Shown piece after piece: positions 7,626 to 16,137 of a DNA stretch of 64,000 nt. Origin of the DNA: Verminephrobacter eiseniae EF01-2. GTDB lineage: Bacteria; Pseudomonadota; Gammaproteobacteria; Burkholderiales; Burkholderiaceae_C. Below the pieces are notes generated by a model. That model ran no database searches, was not told where the DNA came from, and was given only the letters and a program-made list of their open reading frames with translations. Both the position numbers and the translations under genes were made by a program. Location of the stretch: NCBI RefSeq assembly GCF_000015565.1, contig NC_008786.1, positions 248,001 through 312,000 of the forward strand, in the 5' to 3' direction. How positions within the stretch are numbered: position 1 is the stretch's first letter; the number at the start of each line of letters is the position of its first letter.

Positions 7626-8792
7626 TCAATCCGGTGTGTTGCTGAAGATGGCGGTGCAGTGCGAAGACAGGATGCCCCCTTCGTTGTGCACCAGAGCGAC
7701 CCGGGCATCGGCCACCTGGCGCTCGCCGAGACCGCCGCGCAACTGCCGCACCGCTTCGACGATGCCGAACAGGCCGCCTGCGGCGCCCGCATGGGCATGG
7801 GAGAGCATGCCGCCATGGGTGTTTACCGGGAGTATTCCGTCCAGCGCGGCGTGGCCGGCTGCGTAGAACGCACCGCCTTCGCCGCGGCCGCAAAAGCCCA
7901 GCGCTTCGAGCTCCAGGATGGGAACGATGGAAAAGCAGTCGTACAACTGCGCCAAATCGATGTCGCGCGGCCCCAGGCCCGCCATGCGGTAGGCGATCTG
8001 GCCACTTTGCCGGACGCCGAATTCGGTCAGGCTGTCGGCGCAGATGAGGTGCTCGTGGGTATGGGCCTCGCCAATGCCGGCCAGGTAGACCGGGGCCTGG
8101 GCGCAATCCTTGGCGCGCTCGCGCGCGGTGACGATGAACGCGCCGCCGGCATCCGAGATCAGGCAGCAGTCGAGCAGGCGCAGCGGGTCGGCGATGGGCT
8201 TGGAGGCGGCCACGTCGGCCAGCGTCAACGGGCTGCGCATCTGGGCGTTCGGGTGCAGGCTGGCGTGCCGCCGGCTGGTCACGGCCACCGCCGCGAGTTG
8301 CTCCGGGGTGCTGCCGAACTCATGCATGTGGCGCCGCGCGATCAGCGCGTACAAGGCCGGGATCGATGCGCCGTAAGGCGCCTCGAAGTACGGATGGCCG
8401 ACGGCGCTCAAGGCCGCCAGCGTCTGGTCGCGCGACTGTCCGGTGGCACGGTTCTCGCCGGCGCACACCAGCACGGTGTGGCAGCGGCCGGCCGCGATGG
8501 CATCTGCCGCATGCCCCAGCATCACGCCGGGCGATGCGCCTCCGGCCACCACCGAGGCCGCATACCGGGGCGCGAGGCCGAGGTATTCGCACAGCACCGA
8601 GCCGAGCATGAAGTACGGCTCGGTGAACGAGTAGGCGGTCAGCAGGCCGTCGATGTCCGATACCTTCAGGCCCGCGTCATCGAGCGCGCGCCGGGCCGCC
8701 TGGGCGTTCAGGCCCAGGCCGCTCATGTGCGGCATCTTGCCGATGTCGGATTCGCCGACGCCCACCACGGCGACCTTGTTCTTGAGCGTCAC
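7626..8792 (-). CDS. thiolase-fold protein, Ltp2/lipid-transfer type (possible retro-aldolase)
   Basis: This 388-residue protein begins with KVAVVGVGESDIGK and ends with a VHNEGGILSSH block, which places it in the SCP-x/Ltp branch of the thiolase superfamily. Where true thiolases carry the acyl-accepting cysteine, residues 84-90 read GGASPGV with no cysteine. Ltp2-type enzymes with this change act as aldolases and need a DUF35 partner; such a gene is two positions upstream. I use the GTG at 8792, which overlaps the acyl-CoA dehydrogenase stop as GTGA. Family assignment is firm; lyase rather than thiolase activity is inference. Confidence 0.85.
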   Translation of the reverse strand: MTLKNKVAVVGVGESDIGKMPHMSGLGLNAQAARRALDDAGLKVSDIDGLLTAYSFTEPYFMLGSVLCEYLGLAPRYAASVVAGGASPGVMLGHAADAIAAGRCHTVLVCAGENRATGQSRDQTLAALSAVGHPYFEAPYGASIPALYALIARRHMHEFGSTPEQLAAVAVTSRRHASLHPNAQMRSPLTLADVAASKPIADPLRLLDCCLISDAGGAFIVTARERAKDCAQAPVYLAGIGEAHTHEHLICADSLTEFGVRQSGQIAYRMAGLGPRDIDLAQLYDCFSIVPILELEALGFCGRGEGGAFYAAGHAALDGILPVNTHGGMLSHAHAGAAGGLFGIVEAVRQLRGGLGERQVADARVALVHNEGGILSSHCTAIFSNTPD

Positions 8793-9931
8793 AAGCCCAA
8801 CTCCCTGGCGATCAAGCCGCGCTGGATTTGCGAGGTGCCGCCGCCGACGGTGCAGTTGCGCGCGTCGCGCCAGTAGCGCTGCATGTCGTGATCGGTGGTG
8901 TAGCCATGGCCGGCCAGGATCTGCATGCCCTGCGTCGTCGCCCGCACCAGCATCTCGGAGACGAACAGCTTGGCCATGCTGGCTTGCTTCGCGCAGGGCA
9001 ACTGCATGTCGTAACGCCATGCGGCCATCGCCACCATCCAGCGCGCGGCTTCGACCTCGGTGGCCATGTCGGCCAGCATGTGGGCGATGACCTGGAAATC
9101 GCCGATCGGGCGTCCGAATTGCCGGCGCTCACAGGCATAGGCGATGGCATCGGCCAGCGCACTGCGGGCGCTGCCCAGATAGTTGGCCGCCAGCGTGATG
9201 CGCTCGCGCTCCAGATGGCGTGTGATGTAGTGCCAGCCGTGGTTGACTTCGCCGATCAGGTAGCGCCGGGGGATGCGCACGGCGTCAAAGAAGATCTCGC
9301 ACAGGCCGACGATCTTGCGCCCGACCGTATCCAGCCGCCGGATGGTCAGCCCCGGGCTGGTGTTGGGCACCAGAAACAGCGAGATCCCTTTGTGCCTGGG
9401 CGCGTCGGGGTCCGTGCGCGCGGCGACGATGATGTGGTTGTTCAGCGCATCGGCGCCGCTGGAAAACAGCTTTTGCCCGTTGAGCACCCACCCGTCACCG
9501 TCGGCCCGGGCCCTGGTCTGCAGGCTGGCGGCATCGGAGCCGGAGCCCGGCTCGGTCAGGCTGAACGACAGCTTGACAGCGCCGCTGGCCACGCGCGGCA
9601 AAAACTCCTGCTTGATCTCCTCGCTGGCGAAGTCCGACAAGATCATGCTGCCCCATGCAAGCAGGGCCAGCCGCGTGCCCAGGTCGACGCTGGGGCGGGA
9701 GATTTCCTCGTAGACGATGGCACAGTCCTGCATCGAACTGGCGCTGCCGCCATAGGCCTGCGGCACCATCATTGCGGGAAAACCGGCCGCCACCATCTCG
9801 TGGTGCAGGGTCTCGGGGAACTCGCCGTCGCGGTCCCAGCGGCGCACATCGCGGGGCGCGCAGTTGCGTTCAACGAAGCGGACAACCGCCTCGCGCAGGA
9901 TTTCCTGTTCGGTGCCGGGCGCGAAGTGCAT
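8789..9931 (-). CDS. acyl-CoA dehydrogenase lacking glutamate at the canonical C-terminal position
   Basis: This 380-residue acyl-CoA dehydrogenase has the FAD-site stretch SLTEPGSGSDAASLQT and the C-terminal TSQIQRGLIARELGL. At the usual catalytic-base position it reads TVGGGTSQIQ, with glycine instead of glutamate, as in isovaleryl- and long-chain-type enzymes that place the base on another helix. GGGAG precedes the ATG at 9931. An ATG six codons upstream (9949) overlaps the DUF35 stop as ATGA and is a real alternative. It should oxidise an acyl-CoA in the same pathway as its operon partners. Confidence 0.88.
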   Translation of the reverse strand: MHFAPGTEQEILREAVVRFVERNCAPRDVRRWDRDGEFPETLHHEMVAAGFPAMMVPQAYGGSASSMQDCAIVYEEISRPSVDLGTRLALLAWGSMILSDFASEEIKQEFLPRVASGAVKLSFSLTEPGSGSDAASLQTRARADGDGWVLNGQKLFSSGADALNNHIIVAARTDPDAPRHKGISLFLVPNTSPGLTIRRLDTVGRKIVGLCEIFFDAVRIPRRYLIGEVNHGWHYITRHLERERITLAANYLGSARSALADAIAYACERRQFGRPIGDFQVIAHMLADMATEVEAARWMVAMAAWRYDMQLPCAKQASMAKLFVSEMLVRATTQGMQILAGHGYTTDHDMQRYWRDARNCTVGGGTSQIQRGLIARELGL

Positions 9932-9945
9932 GGTCGATGACTCCC

Positions 9946-10356
9946 TCATCCGTGGTGAACCAGCCGGAACTGGGGCAGTTGCGCGCCGTCGGCGCAGGTT
10001 TCGAAGCACAGCTCGACGGCAGCGCCGATGTGCGCCTGCAATGCGTTCTCGCCGAGGATCTGGCTCATCATTCGCGGGCCTTCGGCCAGGTCGATCAAGG
10101 CCAGCACATAGGGCACGCGGTCGGCGAACGCGGGCAGGGCCGCGCGGCGCACGATGCAGTAGCTGTGTATCGTTGCCCGGCCACTGGCCGGCGTCCAATG
10201 CAGATCGTTCGACCAGCATCGAGGGCACTGGTAGCGGGGCATGAAGAATCGGTGGCCGCAGGCGCCGCAATGCGGCAGCATCAGCCGGCCGGCTGATGCG
10301 CCATCCCGGTAGGGACGGTTGTCCGCATTCACGGGCGGGGCGGGCAGCAGGTTCAT
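9946..10356 (-). CDS. DUF35 zinc-ribbon/OB-fold acyl-CoA-associated protein
   Basis: This 136-residue protein has a rubredoxin-like zinc ribbon near residues 31-48 (CGACGHRFFMPRYQCPRC), followed by an OB-fold segment. DUF35 proteins bind acyl-CoA and serve as obligate partners of thiolase-fold aldolases or MaoC hydratases. Both of those partners are encoded in this operon. Its start overlaps the stop of the upstream crotonase gene by 4 bp (ATGA), which indicates translational coupling. Confidence 0.85.
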   Translation of the reverse strand: MNLLPAPPVNADNRPYRDGASAGRLMLPHCGACGHRFFMPRYQCPRCWSNDLHWTPASGRATIHSYCIVRRAALPAFADRVPYVLALIDLAEGPRMMSQILGENALQAHIGAAVELCFETCADGAQLPQFRLVHHG

Positions 10357-11135
10357 CCGTTTTCCTTTGCCGATGCCCGGGTCTGTGGCCGCATCCTGGC
10401 CATCGCTTGCGCATGCCCGGGCAAGGCGGTGACCAGCGCAAAGGCGTCGGCCTCATGGGCCAGGGCGCCGGGCATGCGCGCGGCCCAGGTCTGGCGCATC
10501 AGCGACTTGGTCAGCAGCAAGGATTGCGCCGGCAACCGCGCCAACTCTTCGGCCAGCGCGCGGGCCTGCGGAGCCAGTCGATCGGGCGGCACGACGCGCC
10601 GCGTCAGGCCGCAGGCGAAGGCTTCGGCCGCCGCCATCACGCCCCCCGACAGCAGCAGGTCCAGCGCCATGGCCGTGCCCGCTTTGGCCTGCAACAAAAA
10701 GGCCGTGCCGCCGTCGGGAATCAATCCGAGCCGGACAAACGGAAAGCGCAGGCAGGCGTCGTCGGCCATCAGCAAAATGTCGGCCGCCAGCGCCAACGCT
10801 GCGCCACCACCGGCGGCCGCGCCTTGCACTGCGGCGATCACCACCGGGTTCATCGTGGCCATCAGCTGGTGCTGGCGTTGCGCTGCAATGACGCGCTCGC
10901 GCCAGTCCAGCGCGGTCGTGGGCAGGCTGCCCAGGTCTGCGCCGGCGCAAAAGGCGCGCCCCTCGGCGTTGAGCAGCAGCACCCGGACGCCGGCATCGTC
11001 GGCCACCCTTTGCAGATGCGCGCCGAACAGGGCGCGGGTTTGCGCCCCCATGGCATTGAGCTTGTCGGGGCGGTTGAGCGTGAGGGTCGCGATCGGACCA
11101 TCGATCTGCAGCCGCAGGCTGTCATCGCTGCTCAT
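10353..11135 (-). CDS. enoyl-CoA hydratase/isomerase (crotonase) family protein
   Basis: This 260-residue crotonase shows NRPDKLNAMG, the oxyanion-hole loop NAEGRAFCAGADLGSL and AAVQGAAAGGGAALALAADI, then FVRLGLIPDGGTAFLL. The second loop has aspartate (PDGG) at one catalytic position, so hydratase or isomerase activity remains open. Its start overlaps the stop of the CoA-transferase gene upstream as ATGA, and its own stop overlaps the DUF35 start in the same manner. It is a core member of the minus-strand operon. Confidence 0.88.
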   Translation of the reverse strand: MSSDDSLRLQIDGPIATLTLNRPDKLNAMGAQTRALFGAHLQRVADDAGVRVLLLNAEGRAFCAGADLGSLPTTALDWRERVIAAQRQHQLMATMNPVVIAAVQGAAAGGGAALALAADILLMADDACLRFPFVRLGLIPDGGTAFLLQAKAGTAMALDLLLSGGVMAAAEAFACGLTRRVVPPDRLAPQARALAEELARLPAQSLLLTKSLMRQTWAARMPGALAHEADAFALVTALPGHAQAMARMRPQTRASAKENG

Positions 11136-12391
11136 ACGGGTCCTTCCTGCCGGTCGATATCCCTGGAGCGCTGGATGGATGCACCGGGTGCTCCGGGTGC
11201 TCCGCCCACGGTTGCGCCGGTGGCTGCCAGCGCCGCAATCGCGGCATCGGACAGGCCGGCCTGGCGCAAGATGGCATGGCTGTGCTCGCCCAGGCCGGGG
11301 GCCAGCGCCGTGATCGCGCAAGCGGTCTTGCTGAAGTTGACGGGCGGCCTGACCTGCGTGATGTCCCCCTCGCTGGGGTGTGGCGCGCGGATGAAGGCGC
11401 CGACCGCCTGCAGGTGCGGGTCCTCGAACAGGTCTTGCAGGCTGTTCACCGGCGCGATCGGAATGCTCCGGGCACGGCACTGCCCGATCCAGGTGGCCGT
11501 GGCGCGGGTGGCGATGATGTCGCCCAAGGCCTGGTACAGCGTTTCATAGTTCTTGCTGCGCTCGGCGGTCGTTGCATAGCGCGGATCGACGGCCAGTTCC
11601 GGGCGCTCGGCCAGCGCAAAGAAGTCGCGCCAGTTGCGGTCGGTGTAGGGCAGCACGCAGACAAATCCGTCGAGCGTGCGGTGTGGTTTGCGCAGTTGGC
11701 TGAGCACGCGCGGATAGCCGACCGCGCCATGCCTGGGGTCGTAGGCGCGCTCCCACAGGTGTTCGACCAGCATGAACGATGCGAGCGACTCGAACATCGG
11801 CACCTCGATGCTTTGTCCCTCGCCCGTGCGCTGCCGGTGCAGCAAAGCCGCCAGCACGGCATAGGCGATGCTCAGTCCGGCCACCTTGTCTGCCACGATC
11901 GTCGGCGTGAAGCGCGGCTCACCCGCCAGATACTTGTTGCTGTCGGCCAGTCCGCACATGCCCTGGATCATGTCGTCATAGGCCGGCTCCAGTGCATACG
12001 GGCCGGACTTGCCATAGCCGTAAGCGCCGCAATAGATGATGTCGGGCGCGACCGCCGCGATGGCTTCGTACCCCAGGCCGAGACGCTCGATGGCATCCGG
12101 CCGCATCGAATGCACGAACACGTCGGCATCGCCCGCGACCCGCAACAACGCGGCATGGGCGGCAGGTTGCCGCAGATCGAGCACCAGACTGCGCTTGTTG
12201 CGATTGACCGACAGGTGGATAGGCCCCATCGCAGGCCCGCGCGTGGCCCCCATGTGCCGCATGATGTCGCCCTGCGGGCTCTCGACCTTGATCACATCGG
12301 CGCCCATGTCCCCGAAGATCTGGGTCGCATACGGCCCCATCACGACGCTGGTCAAATCGACGACTTTGAATCCTGAAAGTGCGCCCGGCAT
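11132..12391 (-). CDS. family III (CaiB/BaiF) CoA transferase
   Basis: This 419-residue protein opens with GFKVVDLTSVVMGPYATQIF and has ADVIKVESP, NRNKRSLVLDL and a PAYDDMIQGMCGL stretch that supplies the conserved catalytic aspartate of formyl-CoA-transferase-like enzymes. Members move CoA between carboxylic acids without an ATP cost. It is the first gene of an overlapping set (CoA transferase, crotonase, DUF35, acyl-CoA dehydrogenase, Ltp-like, MaoC, Bug), so it probably activates the imported acid. The ATG at 12391 is chosen because family similarity starts immediately after it. Confidence 0.88.
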   Translation of the reverse strand: MPGALSGFKVVDLTSVVMGPYATQIFGDMGADVIKVESPQGDIMRHMGATRGPAMGPIHLSVNRNKRSLVLDLRQPAAHAALLRVAGDADVFVHSMRPDAIERLGLGYEAIAAVAPDIIYCGAYGYGKSGPYALEPAYDDMIQGMCGLADSNKYLAGEPRFTPTIVADKVAGLSIAYAVLAALLHRQRTGEGQSIEVPMFESLASFMLVEHLWERAYDPRHGAVGYPRVLSQLRKPHRTLDGFVCVLPYTDRNWRDFFALAERPELAVDPRYATTAERSKNYETLYQALGDIIATRATATWIGQCRARSIPIAPVNSLQDLFEDPHLQAVGAFIRAPHPSEGDITQVRPPVNFSKTACAITALAPGLGEHSHAILRQAGLSDAAIAALAATGATVGGAPGAPGASIQRSRDIDRQEGPV

Positions 12392-12470
12392 ATTGGTTCG
12401 TTGCCCCCTCGTGTCCTTGTGTCGATGGTTTCTGGCGCGCGCCGGCGCCCGATTCCGCGTGCCCCTGCCG

Positions 12471-13595
12471 TCAGACGGTCGAAGCCAGTTTCGGCGCATG
12501 CGCCAGTCCCGGCGCGGCCCGGAATTGCCCGGACAGCGGCACGGGCAATGCCGGCATCGGCACACCGTCGGCGCCACATACCTGATGGGCGAACAGACCC
12601 CGCTGGACGAAGTGGGGATCGTTGACCGCCTGCTCCAGCGCGACGACCCGGTTCACGCAGACATCGATACCGGCAAAGCGCGCCTGCCAATGCGCCGCGT
12701 CATGCCGGGCAATGGCCTGCGCGACCTGCTCGGCGCTGGCCGTCTCGGGCAACTCCAGCCGCCGGGTGAAATTGCGCCAGAACTTCTCCTCCAACGGCGC
12801 CACCGCCAGGTACTGGCCATCGGCGGCGCGGTACACCTGATAGCGGGGCGTCCCGCCGCTGATCAGATCGGCGCCCGGCTGCGGCCACTGCTGCGCCGCC
12901 CAGCCGGCTCCCAGCCCCCAGTACTGGAAGGTGAACAAGTTGTCGGCCATCGAAACATCGAGCATGCAACCCTGGCCTGTCTGATCCCGCTGGCGCAAGG
13001 CCAGCAAGATGTTGATGACGGCCGGGTAGGCGCCGCCGGCAATGTCCGCAATCAGCGCGGGCGGCAAGGCGGGCTGCCGGCACAGGCCCAGCAGGCCCGT
13101 GCTGGCCAGATAGTTCAGGTCATGCGCTGCTTCGAGGGCCTGCGGACCCGACTGGCCATAGCCGGTGATGGCGCAATAGATGATGCGCGGATTGATCGCC
13201 CGCACCGACTCGTAGTCCAGGCCCAGACGCGCCATCACGCCGGGCCGGAACTGCTCGATCAGCAGGTCGGACTCCCCGATCAGCGCATGCAGTTCCTGCG
13301 CCCGCGTCTTCAGATCGATCGCGATCGACTTCTTGCCCCGGTTGAGCAGCACGAAGTTGGCGCTGTCCTCGCCGGCCTTGGGCGCGTAGCCACGCATCTC
13401 GTCACCGGCCTGGGGGCGTTCGATCTTCGTCACCTCGGCCCCGGCCTCGGCCAACAGCAGCGTGCACAGCGGGCCTGGCACCAGGGAGCTAAAGTCCAGC
13501 ACCCGGATGCCCGACAGCGGCTGCGCCCGCGCCCGGCCCGGGGTCGCGTTGGCAACGCTTGCGGCCTGCGGGCACGCGATGTCTTCAAACTCCAT
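12471..13595 (-). CDS. CaiB/BaiF family protein, alpha-methylacyl-CoA racemase-like
   Basis: This 374-residue protein has the family opening IRVLDFSSLVPGPLCTLLLA and AEVTKIERP. It carries GYGQSGP followed by AAHDLNYLASTG; the His-Asp pair before NYLA is the hallmark of alpha-methylacyl-CoA racemases rather than of CoA transferases. It may epimerise a 2-methyl-branched acyl-CoA. AAGGAAAG lies at good distance from the ATG at 13595. It is 79 bp upstream of the other CaiB-type gene on the same strand and is probably co-transcribed. Confidence 0.85.
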   Translation of the reverse strand: MEFEDIACPQAASVANATPGRARAQPLSGIRVLDFSSLVPGPLCTLLLAEAGAEVTKIERPQAGDEMRGYAPKAGEDSANFVLLNRGKKSIAIDLKTRAQELHALIGESDLLIEQFRPGVMARLGLDYESVRAINPRIIYCAITGYGQSGPQALEAAHDLNYLASTGLLGLCRQPALPPALIADIAGGAYPAVINILLALRQRDQTGQGCMLDVSMADNLFTFQYWGLGAGWAAQQWPQPGADLISGGTPRYQVYRAADGQYLAVAPLEEKFWRNFTRRLELPETASAEQVAQAIARHDAAHWQARFAGIDVCVNRVVALEQAVNDPHFVQRGLFAHQVCGADGVPMPALPVPLSGQFRAAPGLAHAPKLASTV

Positions 13596-13803
13596 GGCGG
13601 GTCTTTCCTTTGCACAACGGCATGTGCACACATGGCCCGGTTGCGCAACATCCATGCCTGCGGAAAATGCGCCGCATCCCCGAGGCTGCGCGGCCCGAAG
13701 CCCGGCGCCGGAATCTGGTGGCTGTCCCCCGAGTGTCGCCAGCAGTGCATCCGGCAAACACACATCGATGCACCAGCGTCCTTGACAAGGACATGGTGCC
13801 GAT

Positions 13804-14046
13804 ATGCCAGCCCCGCTTTGGCGGGTGGGCTGGTCGATGGACCAGGTGGCGGGTCTGTCGACAGCAGACCTGAACGTGCCCGACCACCCCGGAATCAACC
13901 TCTGCAACGACATCGCCGCCGCTCTGGCCGAAGCGGTCGCGCGCGCCTGAAATGCCGATGCTGATACCGATATCGATATCGAGACTATCGACATCGAGAT
14001 CGATCCGGAAGGCCACCGGATCGGGATCGCCGATGACGGCATGAAC
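13804..14046 (+). pseudogene. possible remnant of a GHKL (histidine-kinase/HSP90-like) ATPase domain
   Basis: One frame reads INLCNDIAAALAEAVARA, stops at 13948-13950, and continues in the same frame as DIDIETIDIEIDPEGHRIGI then ADDGMNG. The spacing of a helix like the N-box, a strand pair and a D-x-G-x element resembles a GHKL nucleotide-binding fold, but the N-box asparagine and aspartate are absent. There is no ribosome-binding site or intact frame. This is pattern recognition only and may be chance. Confidence 0.2.
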
Positions 14047-14250
14047 GGCAAGTGCGGCTTGGCCCTGGTGACGCGACACCAGGAAAACGGGCATTTCACT
14101 GCCGGATGTCGTGGGCGCACCGGCAACCCGACGGCGTTGTCGATGGGCTTGTCGATGCCTGACACGCCATGTCGGTCGCCCCCAACGCAGCCTGTCCGGC
14201 TCCGGCCCTGCCAGCCTGGGGAATACACCTACCCCCACCACCCTCCCAAG

Positions 14251-14266
14251 TGGCACCAACGCAGCC
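14251..14266 (+). promoter_or_regulatory. candidate sigma-54 promoter upstream of the pilin gene
   Basis: TGGCACCAACGCAGCC has a perfect -24 half (TGGCAC) and the invariant GC of the -12 half at the correct spacing (TGGCAC-N5-xxGC), though the -12 half is CAGC, not TTGC. It would start transcription about 95 bp before the pilin ATG. A TACAAT hexamer at 14277-14282 is an alternative -10 element without a good -35. Confidence 0.3.
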
Positions 14267-14298
14267 GATCGATACCTACAATGAAACAAGGTGTATGT

Positions 14299-14329
14299 AG
14301 TGTATGGTCATGCGCTTTTTCCATACACT
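14299..14329. promoter_or_regulatory. 9-bp perfect dyad upstream of the Tad operon
   Basis: AGTGTATGG (14299-14307) and CCATACACT (14321-14329) are perfect inverted repeats with a 13-bp spacer, 43 bp upstream of the pilin ATG. The overlapping GTGTATG at 14291 adds a direct repeat. This looks like an operator or a leader hairpin; no T-run follows, so it is not a typical terminator. Confidence 0.45.
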
Positions 14330-14371
14330 TGCCCCGAAGCCTCCATCCGCCAACCCACAAGGATCTCTGAC

Positions 14372-14641
14372 ATGTCTCGCACCTTCTCTACGGCACGCAC
14401 CGCCTGGCAACAACGCGGCCAGGGCATGACTGAATACATCATCATCGTCGCGCTGATTGGCGTGGCGGCGATTGCCGTCTACCAGTTCTTTGGCGAGACC
14501 ATTCGCGCCCAGACATCCGGTATTGCCAACGAAGTGGCCGGCAAATCCGCCAAGACCGCCATCACGGCGGCAGGGGCGGCGGCGGCCAAGGCCGATGGCG
14601 AGCGCAAGACCAAGGGTCTCGACGCCTACGAGAACAAGTAA
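14372..14641 (+). CDS. Flp/Tad class III prepilin-like protein
   Basis: This 89-residue protein has a short basic leader and then GQGMTEYIIIVALIGVAAI. The G followed by a residue, T/V and E at +5 before a hydrophobic stretch is the signature of class III (Flp/TadE) prepilins cleaved by a TadV/CpaA-type peptidase. The mature part after the membrane helix (residues about 45-89) is Ala/Lys-rich and longer than a classic Flp pilin. AAGGA lies about 7-11 bp upstream of the ATG at 14372. As the first gene of the Tad locus it is the best candidate for the major pilin, although the small protein at 17764 is another. Confidence 0.8.
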   Translation: MSRTFSTARTAWQQRGQGMTEYIIIVALIGVAAIAVYQFFGETIRAQTSGIANEVAGKSAKTAITAAGAAAAKADGERKTKGLDAYENK

Positions 14642-14652
14642 GCCGCCCTCCC

Positions 14653-16137
14653 ATGCACTGCGTCGGCCAGCGCGGCGGGCAAATGCGAACAAGGCACGGA
14701 CAACGCGGACAGGCGCTGATCTACGGCATGTTTGTCGTGATCGGCGGGCTGGCCTCACTGTTCTTTTTGTTCAACACCGGCCAGCTCTCCCAGGAAAAAA
14801 CCAAGCTCGTCAACACGGCCGATGCCGTGGCTTACAGCGCCGGCGTGATGCACGCGCGGGCGCTGAACTTCATCGCCTATGGCAACCGCGCCTTGGTGGC
14901 CAACGAGGTGCTGGTGGCCCAGATGGTCAGCCTGTCATCGTGGGCGCAGTATGCGCGCACCCATGCACAGAACCTGCCGACCCAGTTCGTCGAATGCGCC
15001 GATCCGTATGGCTACGGAGAGACGCTCGGCGCCGCGTTTCACTATGGGCCAAAGTATGCGGTGATGTGCTACTTGACCGTGCAGTATGCGGGCGATTACA
15101 TAGCGCAGATCGCCGAGCAGGTGCCGCCCTTGGCGCAGGCCGTGGTGACGGGGGCGGAGACCAACAAGCAGGCGATCAAACTGGCCCATGGCCTGCTCCA
15201 TACCCCCGGCCATCTGCAAAGCATGCGCACTGCGGTGATGCAGGATGTGGCCCAGGCCAACTATGCCGGCGATGGCAGCGTGCGGGTGGAGCCTGCGGGC
15301 CTGGTGGGCGCCTCGGGCGCGCCCCTGACCGACGACTGGGGCGGTTTCACCCGCCACTACAGCGGCCAGGATCGCGCCCGCATCGCCGAACTGGCCGGCC
15401 TGGCCGCCCACACCGACCCATTCACGCGCGAGCGCAGATGGGATGCCACCGCAGCCTTCCCCGGGCCGGACCCTGTTTGCATAGATCTGGGGCGCAAAAG
15501 CGAGGTGCGCCGGCGTGGAGGCACCGATCTGGTCAACTACGACGAGTGGATCGCGCAAGACACCGAATCCTTTTGGCGCGCATATCAACCAAGGGGCTTC
15601 ATTCCCCGCTGCAGGTACCAGGAAGAGCCCATCGCTTACGGCGAGCAGCAGGCCCATCCCGATGGGCAGGACCAAGACGATTCGGGCGCCCGATTGGGCG
15701 GCGCGCGCAGCAACGGCGGCGCAGCCAGCCAGGCTTCGTCCTCGCACTGGACGAACTACAGCGGCCTGCCCAGCTACTACGAACTGGACAGTGGGCAACT
15801 GGGCAAGGACGATCCGGCGCTGCGCATGAGCGTGCGCCTGGTTCGCGCACGCAGCGATCTGCGCACCTCCGACGGCAGCAGCCAGATACAGCGCAGCGCC
15901 GGCAGCCGCATCGACGCCTATGAAAGCCGGGTGGCCAAAGACGAAATGGCGGCGGTGGCCAGTTCCGAGGTGTACTTCGAGCGCCCGTTCGCGCAGCGCC
16001 CAAACGGCTACGGCGCCCCCCAGGGCCGCCCCCGGGAAGTAGGCAGCCTGTTCAACCCCTATTGGCAGGTGCGCCTGGTTCACTCCGGCAACGATGTGCG
16101 CAACCAGCAGCAACGCCAGGGAGCGCTGATTCAATGA
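14653..16137 (+). CDS. TadG-like pseudopilin/pilus-assembly protein
   Basis: This 494-residue protein starts with a basic leader and RGQALIYGMFVVIGGLASLF, a single N-terminal membrane helix of the TadE/TadG type, followed by a long periplasmic domain. The segment QEKTKLVNTADAVAYSAGV matches the 'TadE/TadG-like' motif in which the helix is followed by a region rich in A-A-S. No von Willebrand MIDAS motif was recognised. An internal ATG at 14683 is a possible alternative start; neither has a strong ribosome-binding site. The gene overlaps the next TadE-like gene as ATGA. Confidence 0.75.
   Translation: MHCVGQRGGQMRTRHGQRGQALIYGMFVVIGGLASLFFLFNTGQLSQEKTKLVNTADAVAYSAGVMHARALNFIAYGNRALVANEVLVAQMVSLSSWAQYARTHAQNLPTQFVECADPYGYGETLGAAFHYGPKYAVMCYLTVQYAGDYIAQIAEQVPPLAQAVVTGAETNKQAIKLAHGLLHTPGHLQSMRTAVMQDVAQANYAGDGSVRVEPAGLVGASGAPLTDDWGGFTRHYSGQDRARIAELAGLAAHTDPFTRERRWDATAAFPGPDPVCIDLGRKSEVRRRGGTDLVNYDEWIAQDTESFWRAYQPRGFIPRCRYQEEPIAYGEQQAHPDGQDQDDSGARLGGARSNGGAASQASSSHWTNYSGLPSYYELDSGQLGKDDPALRMSVRLVRARSDLRTSDGSSQIQRSAGSRIDAYESRVAKDEMAAVASSEVYFERPFAQRPNGYGAPQGRPREVGSLFNPYWQVRLVHSGNDVRNQQQRQGALIQ

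Larger units (their letters stand above)
13596..14371. other. 776-bp divergent intergenic region between catabolic and Tad loci
   Basis: No complete gene is supported here. The region holds a possible ATPase-domain remnant near 13804-14046, the 17-bp sequence shared with 3899-3915 (at 14067-14083), a sigma-54-like promoter candidate at 14251-14266 and a dyad at 14299-14329. The promoters for the minus-strand catabolic operon and the plus-strand Tad operon must both lie here or close by. Confidence 0.6.

Noticed and set aside
7626..8792. Ordinary acetyl-CoA acetyltransferase
   Set aside because: The position of the nucleophilic cysteine reads GGASPGV and the operon has a DUF35 partner, so the Ltp2-like class fits better.
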